Shown here: positions 56,680-64,000 of the stretch, in pieces
How the letters are laid out: the number at the start of each line of letters is the position of its first letter
Position numbering within the stretch: the first letter of the stretch is position 1
Source: Curvibacter microcysteis
GTDB lineage: Bacteria > Pseudomonadota > Gammaproteobacteria > Burkholderiales > Burkholderiaceae_C
Direction of reading: 5' to 3'
Assembly: GCF_028649455.1 (NCBI RefSeq)
Contig: NZ_JAQSIO010000003.1
Location: 248,001 to 312,000 of the forward strand
Length of the DNA stretch: 64,000 nucleotides
The notes under the pieces: generated by a model
The model's input: only the letters and a program-made list of their open reading frames with translations
Database searches by the model: none
What the model was told of the DNA's origin: nothing
Position numbers and translations under genes: made by a program

Positions 56680-57540
56680 ATGAAGTCATCTCTGCATCCT
56701 CAGGTCCAGCCGCAACATGCCCTGAGCCCTTGGCGCGAGCGCCTGTTTCGCATCATTTTTGAGGCCGACACACCCGCAGGCCGCTTTTTTGATTACGCCT
56801 TGTTTGCCTTGATCGTGGTCAGCGTCGGCGTGGTGCTGGCCGACAGCGTGCAGACCTTGCGCCAGTCTCTGGGCGGGGTGTTCAATGTGGCGGAATGGGT
56901 GTTCACGGCGCTGTTCACCCTGGAGTACCTGGCGCGCCTGATCTGTGTGCGCCACCCCTGGCGCTATGCGACCAGCTTTTTTGGCGTGGTCGATTTGTTG
57001 GCCTTGCTGCCCACTTACCTGGCGCTCTTCGTGCCCGAGTTGCACCTGCTGATCGACGTGCGGGTCATGCGCTTGCTGCGCGTGTTCCGCATTTTCAGGT
57101 TATCGGCCTACATCAGCGAGTACCAGTCCCTGGGCCGGGCGCTGGTGGCCACACGGCGCAAGATCCTGATCTTCTTGTCGGTGGTGATGATGATCGTGCT
57201 GGTGGTGGGCACGGTGATGCACTTGGTGGAGGGGGCGGAAAACGGCTTCAGCAGCATCCCGACCTCGATGTACTGGGCCATCACCACCATGACCACGGTG
57301 GGCTTCGGCGACATCACGCCCAAAACCGATCTGGGCCGTTTCATCTCTTCGGCCATGATGCTGCTGGGCTGGGGGACTTTGGCGGTGCCCACGGGCATTG
57401 TCAGTTCCGAGATGGTGCAGCAACGCCGCGAGCCGCAGGCTCCCCCCACCACGCGGCGCTGCCATGAATGCCTGACCGAAGGCCATCTGCTGGAAGCCCG
57501 TTTTTGCCAGCATTGCGGCGCTGAACTGCCGCCGGCCTGA
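56680..57540 (+). CDS. Voltage-gated potassium channel with C-terminal zinc ribbon
   Basis: This 286-residue six-transmembrane channel has an S4 voltage sensor with regularly spaced arginines ([14 protein letters not shown], about residues 127-140). The pore helix is [12 protein letters not shown] and the selectivity filter [10 protein letters not shown] near residue 206. After S6 a cytoplasmic tail ends with two Cys pairs (CHECLTEG... and FCQHCGAEL), which look like a small zinc ribbon. The predicted start ATG 56680 has a weak ribosome-binding site. It may set membrane potential or respond to osmotic stress; the ribbon could mediate assembly or regulation. Confidence 0.9.
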   Translation: MKSSLHPQVQPQHALSPWRERLFRIIFEADTPAGRFFDYALFALIVVSVGVVLADSVQTLRQSLGGVFNVAEWVFTALFTLEYLARLICVRHPWRYATSFFGVVDLLALLPTYLALFVPELHLLIDVRVMRLLRVFRIFRLSAYISEYQSLGRALVATRRKILIFLSVVMMIVLVVGTVMHLVEGAENGFSSIPTSMYWAITTMTTVGFGDITPKTDLGRFISSAMMLLGWGTLAVPTGIVSSEMVQQRREPQAPPTTRRCHECLTEGHLLEARFCQHCGAELPPA

Positions 57541-57574
57541 TCGCCGCCCACGGCGTGGACCCGGGGCGCTTCCT

Positions 57575-58309
57575 TCAGTTGTGCAAGGAGGACAAAAACT
57601 GTTGCAGCTCGGGCGTTTGGGGCTGGCCAAACAGCTCGGCTGGCGGGCCCATTTCGTGCACCCGGCCTTGGTGCATGAAGATCACTCGGTCGCTGACCTT
57701 GCGCGCAAAGCTCATCTCGTGCGTCACCATCAGCAGCGTCATGCCTTCGTCGGCCAGGCTTTCCACCACGCGCAGCACCTCGCCCACCAGTTCCGGGTCC
57801 AAGGCCGACGTGATTTCATCGCACAGCAGCACGCGTGGCTCCATGGCCAGGGCGCGCGCGATCGCCACGCGCTGTTGCTGGCCACCGGAGAGCTGTTCGG
57901 GCATGGCATCAAACTTCTCGGCCAGGCCCACGCGCTCAAGCAGCTGGCGCGCTTGGGTGGCTGCGGCGGTGGCGTCTTTTTGCTTGACCAGGGTGGGGGC
58001 CAGCATGATGTTGCGGCCCACACTCAGGTGTGGAAACAGGTTGAAGCCTTGGAAGATCATGCCCACCTGCTGGCGCAGTTCCCGCATGGCGGTCGGGCTG
58101 TCGTGCAGCAAGGGCTTGCCGTTGACGACCAGGCCGCCTTCTTGAAACACTTCCAAGCCGTTGATGCAACGCAGCAAGGTGCTTTTGCCCGAACCGCTTT
58201 TGCCGATGATGGCGATCACTTCACCAGGCTCGACGCGCAGGTCGATGCCCTTGAGCACCTCGTGGGTGCCATACGATTTGCGCAGGGCGGCAATGTCAAC
58301 GATGGCCAT
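57575..58309 (-). CDS. Polar amino-acid ABC transporter ATPase (GlnQ/HisP type)
   Basis: This 244-residue ATPase has Walker [19 protein letters not shown] (about residue 34), Q-loop [14 protein letters not shown], signature [14 protein letters not shown], Walker [18 protein letters not shown] and switch His in [12 protein letters not shown], typical of the polar-amino-acid uptake family. It is the last gene of the operon regulator, binding protein, permease, permease, ATPase. Its start overlaps the end of the upstream permease gene by 14 bases. The ligand is unknown. Confidence 0.94.
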   Translation of the reverse strand: MAIVDIAALRKSYGTHEVLKGIDLRVEPGEVIAIIGKSGSGKSTLLRCINGLEVFQEGGLVVNGKPLLHDSPTAMRELRQQVGMIFQGFNLFPHLSVGRNIMLAPTLVKQKDATAAATQARQLLERVGLAEKFDAMPEQLSGGQQQRVAIARALAMEPRVLLCDEITSALDPELVGEVLRVVESLADEGMTLLMVTHEMSFARKVSDRVIFMHQGRVHEMGPPAELFGQPQTPELQQFLSSLHN

Positions 58310-58946
58310 GGAGTTTCCTTTCGAGATGCTGTGCCATCAGACTCACGGGGAAGCACAGCGAAAAATACATCAGAGCCACGCAGGCATAGACCAGGAACGG
58401 TTGATAGGTGGCGTTGGAAATCATGCTGCCGGCCTTGGTCAGCTCGACAAAGCCGATCACCGAAGCCAGGGCCGTGCCCTTGATCACCTGCACCAAAAAG
58501 CCCACGGTGGGGGGCACGGCAATGCGCAAGGCCTGCGGCAGCACCACGTGGCGCAGTTGCTCGCCAAAGTTCAGCGCCAGGCTTTGGGCGGCTTCCCATT
58601 GGCCTTTGGGAATGGCGGCCACGCAACCACGCCAGATTTCGGTCAGGTAGGCGCTGGTGTAGAGCGTCAGGGCCACAGCGGCCGCCGTCCACGGGGTGGT
58701 CTTCACGCCCAGCAAGGCCAGGCCGAAGTAGGTCAGAAACAACTGCATCAGCAAGGGGGTGCCTTGGAACAGTTGCACATAGGCGCCCACCAGCGTTTGG
58801 CTGCCGCGCCAGCCGCTGAGCCGCAGCACCAGCAGGCCCAGGCCCGCCAAGCCACCACCCACGAAGGCCAGCAGCGACAGGCCCACGGTCCAGCGCGCGG
58901 CCAGCATCAGGTTGCGCAAGATGTCCCAGAGGGAAAAATCAACCAT
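58296..58946 (-). CDS. Polar amino-acid ABC transporter permease (second)
   Basis: This 216-residue permease of the HisM/GlnP class has about five transmembrane segments. The EAA loop is GQWEAAQSLALNFGEQLRHV, followed by VLPQALRIAVPPTVGFLVQV. The ATG at 58946 starts two bases after the preceding permease gene, and the 3' end overlaps the ATPase gene, so the cluster is tightly packed. It would form a heterodimeric channel with the other permease. Confidence 0.93.
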   Translation of the reverse strand: MVDFSLWDILRNLMLAARWTVGLSLLAFVGGGLAGLGLLVLRLSGWRGSQTLVGAYVQLFQGTPLLMQLFLTYFGLALLGVKTTPWTAAAVALTLYTSAYLTEIWRGCVAAIPKGQWEAAQSLALNFGEQLRHVVLPQALRIAVPPTVGFLVQVIKGTALASVIGFVELTKAGSMISNATYQPFLVYACVALMYFSLCFPVSLMAQHLERKLHGHR

Positions 58947-58948
58947 GG

Positions 58949-59623
58949 TCAGTGTCCGAAAAGAAAGCGCTGGCCCAGCCAGTTCAGCAGCCGGCGCGCC
59001 AGGATCGACAGACCCAGGTAGAGCGCGGTGGCGACGATGAAGGCTTCGAAGGCGCGGAAGTTGCGGCTTTGGATCAGGTTGGCGGCGTAGCTCAGCTCCG
59101 GGGTGGAGATCTGCCCGCACACCGCTGAACCCAGCATCACGATGATGATTTGGCTCACCATCGCCGGCCAGACCTTGCGCAGCGCCGGCGGCAGCACCAC
59201 GCGGCGGAAGGTTTGGCTGGGCGTCAGGGCCAGGCTGTGTGCCGCCTCGATCTGGCCCTTGGGCGTGGCCTCCAGGCCGGCGCGGATGATCTCAGCCGAG
59301 TAAGCGCCGAGGTTGATCACCATGGCCAGCACCGAGGCCACTTCGGGGCTGAGCTTCACCCCCAGCGCCGGCAGGCCGAAGAACAGAAAGAACAACTGCA
59401 CGATGAAGGGCGTGTTGCGCATCAGTTCCACGTAGCTGGCCACCGCCAGGCGCAGGGCGGCTGGGCGGTCGCCCAGGTTGCGGGCCCGCACCCAGGCGCA
59501 GGCCGTGCCCAGCAGCAGCCCGAGCACGGTGCCCACCACCGTCAGGCCCAGGGTCCAGGCCACGCCGCGCAGCAGCATGGGCCAGTCGGCCAGCACGGCC
59601 GGGAAGTCAAGTTCGATCAGCAT
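58949..59623 (-). CDS. Polar amino-acid ABC transporter permease (first)
   Basis: This 224-residue permease of the same family carries TPFIVQLFFLFFGLPALGVK, the EAA loop GQIEAAHSLALTPSQTFRRV and VLPPALRKVWPAMVSQIIIV. It lies between the binding-protein gene (30 bases upstream) and the second permease gene (2 bases downstream) and belongs to the same transcript. Confidence 0.93.
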   Translation of the reverse strand: MLIELDFPAVLADWPMLLRGVAWTLGLTVVGTVLGLLLGTACAWVRARNLGDRPAALRLAVASYVELMRNTPFIVQLFFLFFGLPALGVKLSPEVASVLAMVINLGAYSAEIIRAGLEATPKGQIEAAHSLALTPSQTFRRVVLPPALRKVWPAMVSQIIIVMLGSAVCGQISTPELSYAANLIQSRNFRAFEAFIVATALYLGLSILARRLLNWLGQRFLFGH

Positions 59624-59653
59624 GGCAAAAGCCCGGTGCGGGTTCGGTCGGGC

Positions 59654-60454
59654 TTACTGCGGCAGATCGCCAGCGGGGCGGCCCAGCCAGCGTTGCGACA
59701 TTTTGTCCAGGTCGCCAGACTTCTTGGCTTCGGCAATGATCTCGTTGACCTTCAGACGCAGCTTTTCTTCACCCTTGGCCACGCCGATGAAGTTGGGGCT
59801 GTCCTTGAGCAGCAGCTTGTACTCGGTGGCCAGGTTGGGGTTCTTCTGCATGATCGTGCCGGCGGTCGAGGCGCTGGTGGCAATCGCTTGGGTCTGTCCC
59901 GACACAAAGGCCGAGATGGTGGCCGCGTGGTCTTCAAAGCGCTTCACGTCCACGCCAGCGGGGGCGACCTTGGCCAGTTCCTGGTCTTCCATGGCGCCGC
60001 GCGTCACGCCGACCGACTTGCCGGCCAGGTCGGCAAAGCTCTTGATGGCCACGCTCTTGCCGGCAAACACGGCCTGGAAGAAGGGCGAATACGCCGCGGT
60101 GAAGTCGATGACTTTTTCACGATCGGGGTTCTTGCCCAGGGTGGAAATCACCAGGTCAGCCTTCTGCGTTTGCAGGTAGGCGATGCGGTTGGCGCTGGTC
60201 ACCGGGATCAGCTCGACCTTGGCACCCAGTTTGGTGGCGATGTAGTTGGCCATGTCGATGTCCAGGCCTTGGGGCTTGAGATCGGTGCCGACAAAGCCGT
60301 AGGGCGGGTAGTCGGTGGGAATGGCGATCTTGATCTCACGGCTTTTGAGCACGTTGTCCAGCGCGTTTTGCGCTTGCACGGGGCTGCTCAGGCAGCAGGC
60401 CAGGCTGGCGGCGCCCAGCAGACTCAGGGTGGTGCGGCGGGTGAAGGCTTTCAT
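59654..60454 (-). CDS. ABC transporter substrate-binding protein, family 3
   Basis: This 266-residue periplasmic binding protein has a signal peptide with an early Arg-Arg (MKAFTRRTTLSLLGAASLAC) ending near VQAQ (about residue 29). The mature domain opens with IAIPTDYPPYGFVGTDLKPQ and GLDIDMANYIATKLG, typical of amino-acid binding proteins of this family. The ATG overlaps the GntR gene stop by four bases (ATGA), so regulator and binding protein are translationally coupled. The exact amino acid cannot be inferred. Confidence 0.92.
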   Translation of the reverse strand: MKAFTRRTTLSLLGAASLACCLSSPVQAQNALDNVLKSREIKIAIPTDYPPYGFVGTDLKPQGLDIDMANYIATKLGAKVELIPVTSANRIAYLQTQKADLVISTLGKNPDREKVIDFTAAYSPFFQAVFAGKSVAIKSFADLAGKSVGVTRGAMEDQELAKVAPAGVDVKRFEDHAATISAFVSGQTQAIATSASTAGTIMQKNPNLATEYKLLLKDSPNFIGVAKGEEKLRLKVNEIIAEAKKSGDLDKMSQRWLGRPAGDLPQ

Positions 60455-61230
60455 AGCAGTGCTCCAAGGTAGGTCGAGGGGATTTCAGAGGAGGAGTCCG
60501 ACGCACAGGCGTCGGGCGAGGGGGGATTCGGTTGGGCTGGGCTGCTGCCCGGGGCCTTGGCCACCGGCGACAGGGCCTGGCGCAGGTGCTCCAGCGGATC
60601 GCTGCTGGCCACGGGTTGGAGCGCGGCCTGCACGGTGCCGATGTGCTCGGCCATCAGCGCTTCGGCCTGCTCAATGTCGCCAGCTTCCAGGGCCTCCACG
60701 ATGCGGACATGGTCCGCACAGGACTGGGCAGCATCGTGCGAAGACTGGTACAGCATGGCGATCAGCGTGGTGCGGGCGGTGAAGTCGCGCAAGGTGTCGG
60801 CCAGCAAGGCGTTGCCCAGGCACTCGGCCAGGCAGACATGGAAGTCACCCAGCAAAAAGCTGCGCGCCCCCACGTCCGAGCCTTCCACCGCGGCTTGCTC
60901 GCGCGCCAGGTGCTGCTTCAGTTGGGCCATGGCGGCGGCGTCGACTCGGCGGTTCTTGAACTGGTGCAGCAGGCCCAACTCAATCACCCGGCGCGCTTCA
61001 AAAGCCTCGCGGGCTTCGTCTTCCGAGGGTTCGATCACATACCAGCCGCGGCGTGCGCTGACGGTGACGATGCCGCGTGTGGCCAATCGGGTCAGGGCCT
61101 CCCGCACGATGGTGCGGCTGCAGTCAAACAACATGGCCAGTTGCTGCTCGCCCAGGCGGGCGCCGGGCGGCAGTTTCTGGGCCATCACGGCTTCCATGAT
61201 GCGATCGCTGATGTCAGTGGCGGTGGTCAT
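60451..61230 (-). CDS. GntR-family regulator (FCD/FadR subclass)
   Basis: This 259-residue regulator has an N-terminal winged helix (ISDRIMEAVMAQKLPPGARL, LFDCSRTIVREALTRLATRG) and a C-terminal all-helical FCD domain (FEARRVIELGLLHQFKNRRV, LGDFHVCLAECLGNALLADT, DHVRIVEALEAGDIEQAEAL) that binds carboxylate or amino-acid ligands with a metal. A poorly conserved Ser/Pro-rich tail of about 40 residues follows. A matching operator TGGTATACAA lies 30 bases upstream. It is the first gene of the ABC operon and probably represses it. ATG 61230 is preferred to in-frame GTG or TTG codons upstream. Confidence 0.9.
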   Translation of the reverse strand: MTTATDISDRIMEAVMAQKLPPGARLGEQQLAMLFDCSRTIVREALTRLATRGIVTVSARRGWYVIEPSEDEAREAFEARRVIELGLLHQFKNRRVDAAAMAQLKQHLAREQAAVEGSDVGARSFLLGDFHVCLAECLGNALLADTLRDFTARTTLIAMLYQSSHDAAQSCADHVRIVEALEAGDIEQAEALMAEHIGTVQAALQPVASSDPLEHLRQALSPVAKAPGSSPAQPNPPSPDACASDSSSEIPSTYLGALL

Positions 61231-61259
61231 TGCCTGAGACACAGCAGGTTCCGTGCCAC

Positions 61260-61269
61260 TGGTATACAA
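61260..61269. promoter_or_regulatory. GntR/FCD-type operator
   Basis: TGGTATACAA matches the TNGTATACNA palindrome used by many FCD-type GntR regulators. It lies 30 bases upstream of the GntR start and would let the protein control its own operon. Confidence 0.65.
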
Positions 61270-61711
61270 GCCCGATGAGCCAGAACCAGGGCCTGTGATG
61301 CATCACTGTGTGACATCCGGTGCAGTGGCCGAAGCCTGGTCTTGAACTTTTGCGCGTCCTTGGTGCGTCGCGCCTGACCAGCCTGGTGCATGGACGCACT
61401 GAATGGGTCTGATCCGGTGCAAAAAACCAACCGTGGCGCTGCCCGGGCCGTCACCTTCATATTTGTGTATCAATTTGCAAACAAAGTACCGGTTTTGAAC
61501 ATTGTTTTTTCGGGCCCAAAAATGGCTCGGCATTTGCTTTTCTCAATAATGACAACCGGTTAAGTTCGACCTATGAACGAAATTGATGTTTTTGCGCTTG
61601 CTACATCTTGTAAGGCCCCTGGTGGGCGCTTCAAGCACATTCCAGTTGGCTGAATGCCGCCAGCCTGGTGCCACAGGCGATCTGACCGACTTACTTGGGA
61701 GCTTGAACACC
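61270..61711. other. Non-coding region with divergent promoters
   Basis: This 442-base stretch separates the ABC operon from the exported-protein pair. It holds the probable sigma-54 promoter at 61523-61537. A 26-codon open frame (61573-61653) without a Shine-Dalgarno sequence lies downstream of it; coding function is doubtful. The segment 61460-61560 is AT-rich compared with the genes. Confidence 0.6.
61523..61537 (+). promoter_or_regulatory. Probable sigma-54 (-24/-12) promoter
   Basis: TGGCTCGGCATTTGC matches the sigma-54 consensus TGGCACG-N4-TTGC with one change. The invariant GG (-24) and GC (-12) doublets are separated by the required 10 bases. Transcription would start near 61549 and run into the exported-protein pair at 61712. 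No enhancer-binding-protein site was identified. Confidence 0.6.
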
Positions 61712-62059
61712 ATGAAAAACCAATCACTGACCTTGATCTCCCGTCGGGCCTGGTCGTTGGGCTGGCTTGATCGCCTGCGTCACAGCCGTTCGCTGTGGCC
61801 GCTGGGCCTGTCCTTGTGCCTGATCACCCTGGCCTTGGTCGGCACCTTGAGCTGGCAATACGCAGAAGGGCGTTCGCCCCTCTTGTCGCCCGCCGGTGCC
61901 GCGCTGGCCCAGGCAGAAGGGGAGATCGACCTGTCAGCCTTACCGGCGACCGCTGCAGGTGGGGGCGGGGTGAGCGAAGCGTCCAAGGTCTCGGTGCCGG
62001 GCGATCCATCGGTGCTGGCCGGGTTGGTTCCGGCGCCCCAGTCCGTGGCTGCACGGTGA
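61712..62059 (+). CDS. Small membrane-anchored hypothetical protein
   Basis: This 115-residue protein has a basic start (KNQSLTLISRRAWSLGWLDR), one hydrophobic segment at about residues 29-48, and then an Ala/Gly/Pro/Val-rich extracytoplasmic part that is probably disordered. No domain is recognised. GGGAG lies about 11 bases before the ATG. It is downstream of the sigma-54-type promoter and its stop overlaps the GTG start of the next gene (GTGA), so both are expressed together. Confidence 0.68.
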   Translation: MKNQSLTLISRRAWSLGWLDRLRHSRSLWPLGLSLCLITLALVGTLSWQYAEGRSPLLSPAGAALAQAEGEIDLSALPATAAGGGGVSEASKVSVPGDPSVLAGLVPAPQSVAAR

Positions 62060-62502
62060 ACCGAGGCATGGTGGCGTCTGTGTTGCGCGGGCTGCGGTGC
62101 AGTGCGGCATGCGTGCTCGCCACCCTGGGCTTGGCACAGGCCCCTGGTGCGGTGGCTGGCTCGGACCTGTCGGTGGGGGTGTACGGCCGCATCAGCCCTG
62201 GCCCTGACGGGCCTCCCCCGGTGCTGAACCAGCGCCCGCTGCAGGTGCGCCAGCGTGGCCCTTCGCCACAGGCGAACGTGCTGTACTTGTATGTGCCCCG
62301 CTCGGAAATGCGTCATTGGGCTCAGCATTGCGCCCGCCACCACGCTTGCGCCGCCCAGGTCTATTTTGTGGATGCGCACCGCTGGTTGCAGCAGCGCCAG
62401 GCGGGGTTGCCCGCGTCGGCCCGCCCGGCAGCCGCGACGACGCCCAGCGCGGAGTTGAGCGAAGGCTCGCCATCAGCAGCCAGTCAGGGCGCGGCCGATT
62501 GA
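62056..62502 (+). CDS. Exported hypothetical protein with two Cys
   Basis: This protein of about 148 residues has a signal peptide (hydrophobic to about residue 30, ending near AVAG). The mature part has a VGVYGRISPGP segment, a Pro/Arg-rich stretch and a more compact C-terminal part LYLYVPRSEMRHWAQHC followed by ARHHACAAQVYFV. The two Cys with surrounding His, Trp and Tyr could form a disulfide. I recognise a conserved exported protein of this pattern in Burkholderiales but no assigned function. GTG 62056 overlaps the previous stop; ATG 62068 is the alternative start. Confidence 0.65.
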   Translation: MNRGMVASVLRGLRCSAACVLATLGLAQAPGAVAGSDLSVGVYGRISPGPDGPPPVLNQRPLQVRQRGPSPQANVLYLYVPRSEMRHWAQHCARHHACAAQVYFVDAHRWLQQRQAGLPASARPAAATTPSAELSEGSPSAASQGAAD

Positions 62503-62639
62503 GCCCTGCGATCGCTCCCCAAGGCGGCCGCGCTGCTTGTGGCAGCTCAACACCAGGGCCTGTCGACACCGCGTTTGACAGGGGTTCTGGGTCCGGAGCC
62601 CGCTCGCCGGGTCCGGCTCGCGTTAAGCTAGCCGCCCAT

Positions 62640-63398
62640 ATGACCACCGCTACCTTTGCCCCTCCTTCGGTGTCCCCGGAGCAAGTGCCTCAACAACTGC
62701 GTCAACGCGGTTATGCCGTGCTGACGGCCGAGGACGTGGCCCGTTGGGCCGATTGTGATTTGGCCGATCTGCAAGCCCTGATCCCCACTTGGGAAGGCCT
62801 GCCGCCGGACAACTACCTCAAGGACGGTGGCCGCTACCGGCGGCGCCGCCACAGCTGCTTTGTGGTGACGGGCGACGAGGTCAACCCGGTGCCGCACCGT
62901 GCCCACTGGCAGCCCCTGGAGTACAACGCCTTGCACGGTGGCATGGAGCGCTGGTTTGAACCCATGACCGCCCCGACCCTGAATTCCCCGGCCTGGGGCC
63001 GCTTGTTGACGGCGGTGGCCCAGGCCAGCGCTGCCTTGCGACGCCCTGCGGGTGAGCCCGCCCAGCCCTGGTTCATTGAGGCGCACCAGTTCCGCATCGA
63101 CACCACCGACGGCATCGGTCGGCCCACGCCCGAAGGCGCGCACCGCGACGGTGTGGACTTGGTGGCGGTGTTCATGATCGCGCGCGAGGGCATCAAGGGC
63201 GGTGAAACCCGGGTCTTCGAGGCCCAAGGGCCCAATGGCCAGCGCTTCACCCTGACCCAGCCCTGGTCCCTGTTGCTGTTGGACGACGAAAGCGTGATCC
63301 ATGAGTCCACCCCGATCCAGCCATTGAGCCCCGGTGGTTACCGGGACACCCTGGTGTTGACCTGCCGTTCGGGTGGGTTCCAAGGTCTGCCCGGCTGA
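62640..63398 (+). CDS. 2OG-Fe dioxygenase family protein (BsmA/IDO-like)
   Basis: This 252-residue member of the 2OG-Fe dioxygenase group related to BsmA and bacterial amino-acid hydroxylases has an iron-binding HxD in EGAHRDGVDLVAVFMI and a second His in DDESVIHESTPIQPL. The late GYRDTLVLTCR supplies the 2-oxoglutarate-binding Arg. Family members hydroxylate free amino acids or modify other small molecules; the substrate here is unknown. The ATG at 62640 is preceded by no good ribosome-binding site, and a longer frame from 62316 overlaps the previous gene. Confidence 0.83.
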   Translation: MTTATFAPPSVSPEQVPQQLRQRGYAVLTAEDVARWADCDLADLQALIPTWEGLPPDNYLKDGGRYRRRRHSCFVVTGDEVNPVPHRAHWQPLEYNALHGGMERWFEPMTAPTLNSPAWGRLLTAVAQASAALRRPAGEPAQPWFIEAHQFRIDTTDGIGRPTPEGAHRDGVDLVAVFMIAREGIKGGETRVFEAQGPNGQRFTLTQPWSLLLLDDESVIHESTPIQPLSPGGYRDTLVLTCRSGGFQGLPG

Positions 63399-63535
63399 GC
63401 GAAGGCATGGGGCGGCTGACTGGGCGGTGTCTGGTCAGCCTGTGGGTTTGAACTGCCCGCGCTGAATTTGATGCGCGTCAATAGGGATGAGTCGGTCAGC
63501 GGGCACACTGGCCCCATCACTTACAGGAGCGATCC

Positions 63536-63973
63536 ATGTTCAAGCACATTCTGATTCCCGTCGACGGTTCTGCCACCTCCACCTTGGCATTGGACAAGGC
63601 GGTGGGCCTGGCCAAGGCTTTCCAGAGCGATGTCACCGCCATTTACGTGATCGACCCCTATCCCTTCTCGGGTGTGGGTGCAGACTTTGCCTATGGCCAA
63701 TCGCAGTACCTGGGCGCGGCCACCGCGGAGGCCAATGCGGCCTTGGATGGCGCCCGCAGCACACTGGAGGCGGCTGGCTTGCCGGTCAAGACCACCGTGG
63801 TCGAGGCCCATGCCATCCACCGCGGCATCCTGGACACCGCCCAGAGCCTGGGCAGCGATTTGATTGTCATGGGCTCGCATGGCCGTCGTGGCATTGAGAA
63901 GCTGGTACTCGGCAGCGTGGCCCAAAAGGTCTTGTCCGATGCACACCTGCCCGTGATGGTCGTTCGGGACTGA
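63536..63973 (+). CDS. Universal stress protein UspA family
   Basis: This single-domain USP of 145 residues begins with FKHILIPVDGSATSTLALDK and has the ATP-binding motif G-2x-G-9x-G(S/T) in GSHGRRGIEKLVLGSVAQKV (about residues 116-135). ATP-binding USPs form dimers and raise survival under stress such as hypoxia or growth arrest. AGGAG lies seven bases before the ATG. The window ends 27 bases after its stop. Confidence 0.93.
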   Translation: MFKHILIPVDGSATSTLALDKAVGLAKAFQSDVTAIYVIDPYPFSGVGADFAYGQSQYLGAATAEANAALDGARSTLEAAGLPVKTTVVEAHAIHRGILDTAQSLGSDLIVMGSHGRRGIEKLVLGSVAQKVLSDAHLPVMVVRD

Positions 63974-64000
63974 GCCTGGGCCAGGCGAGCGGAGCCCCAG

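Overview
The window is one continuous stretch of a high-GC bacterial chromosome. Gene content and order (hflC, a DUF2065 gene, hisZ and purA in a row; a Bug-type solute-binding protein; YgiQ; a CheZ; a RibH2-type lumazine synthase behind an FMN riboswitch) point to a betaproteobacterium of the order Burkholderiales, most likely family Comamonadaceae. The genus cannot be fixed from the sequence alone. I see no rRNA, tRNA, CRISPR array, prophage or insertion sequence. Coding density is high and the region looks like core and soft-core chromosome with a few accessory genes.

Layout. 1-4 kb: end of hflC, DUF2065, hisZ, purA and a phosphoribosyltransferase. 4-7.5 kb (minus strand): diguanylate cyclase plus MinD/FlhG-like ATPase, then a SulP transporter. 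7.6-14 kb: cystathionine beta-lyase, DUF2189 membrane protein, a tesA-like esterase divergent from a LolD-type ATPase, rlmB, a sirtuin, an HNH protein and a small Cys-rich protein. 14-17.8 kb: DUF3237 and Bug protein divergent from a LuxR regulator, then a split chromate transporter. 17.8-25.5 kb: beta-oxidation genes (FadB-like, thiolase, acyl-CoA dehydrogenase) around a GGDEF-EAL protein. 25.5-33.4 kb: lipoprotein, ABC ATPase, two radical-SAM proteins, an NTF2-like protein and an LpxO-like hydroxylase. 33.4-37.6 kb: two-component system followed by an HbpS/GlcG-like secreted protein, a cupin and azoR. 37.6-43.1 kb: sulfate uptake operon (leader peptide, hydrolase, sbp, cysT, cysW, cysA, dsbB). 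43.1-50.5 kb: cheZ, argA, ribH with its FMN riboswitch, and hrpA. 50.6-57.5 kb: acyl-CoA synthetase, two chemoreceptors and a voltage-gated K+ channel. 57.5-61.3 kb: GntR-controlled polar amino-acid ABC operon. 61.3-64 kb: a probable sigma-54 promoter before two small exported proteins, a 2OG-Fe dioxygenase and a universal stress protein.

The most interesting new signal is at 37.85-38.01 kb. A 22-residue leader ORF with a good ribosome-binding site has two adjacent Cys codons and lies just upstream of the sulfate-import operon. A hairpin inside its 3' half would sequester the start codon of the first operon gene. This has the form of a cysteine-responsive translational attenuator. Other signals worth following: a 17-bp operator shared by the thiolase and acyl-CoA dehydrogenase promoters; a 95-bp direct repeat carrying DnaA-box-like sequences; a -24/-12 promoter in front of two uncharacterised exported proteins; a two-component system adjacent to an HbpS-like protein; and a B12-type radical SAM protein with an unusual cluster spacing.
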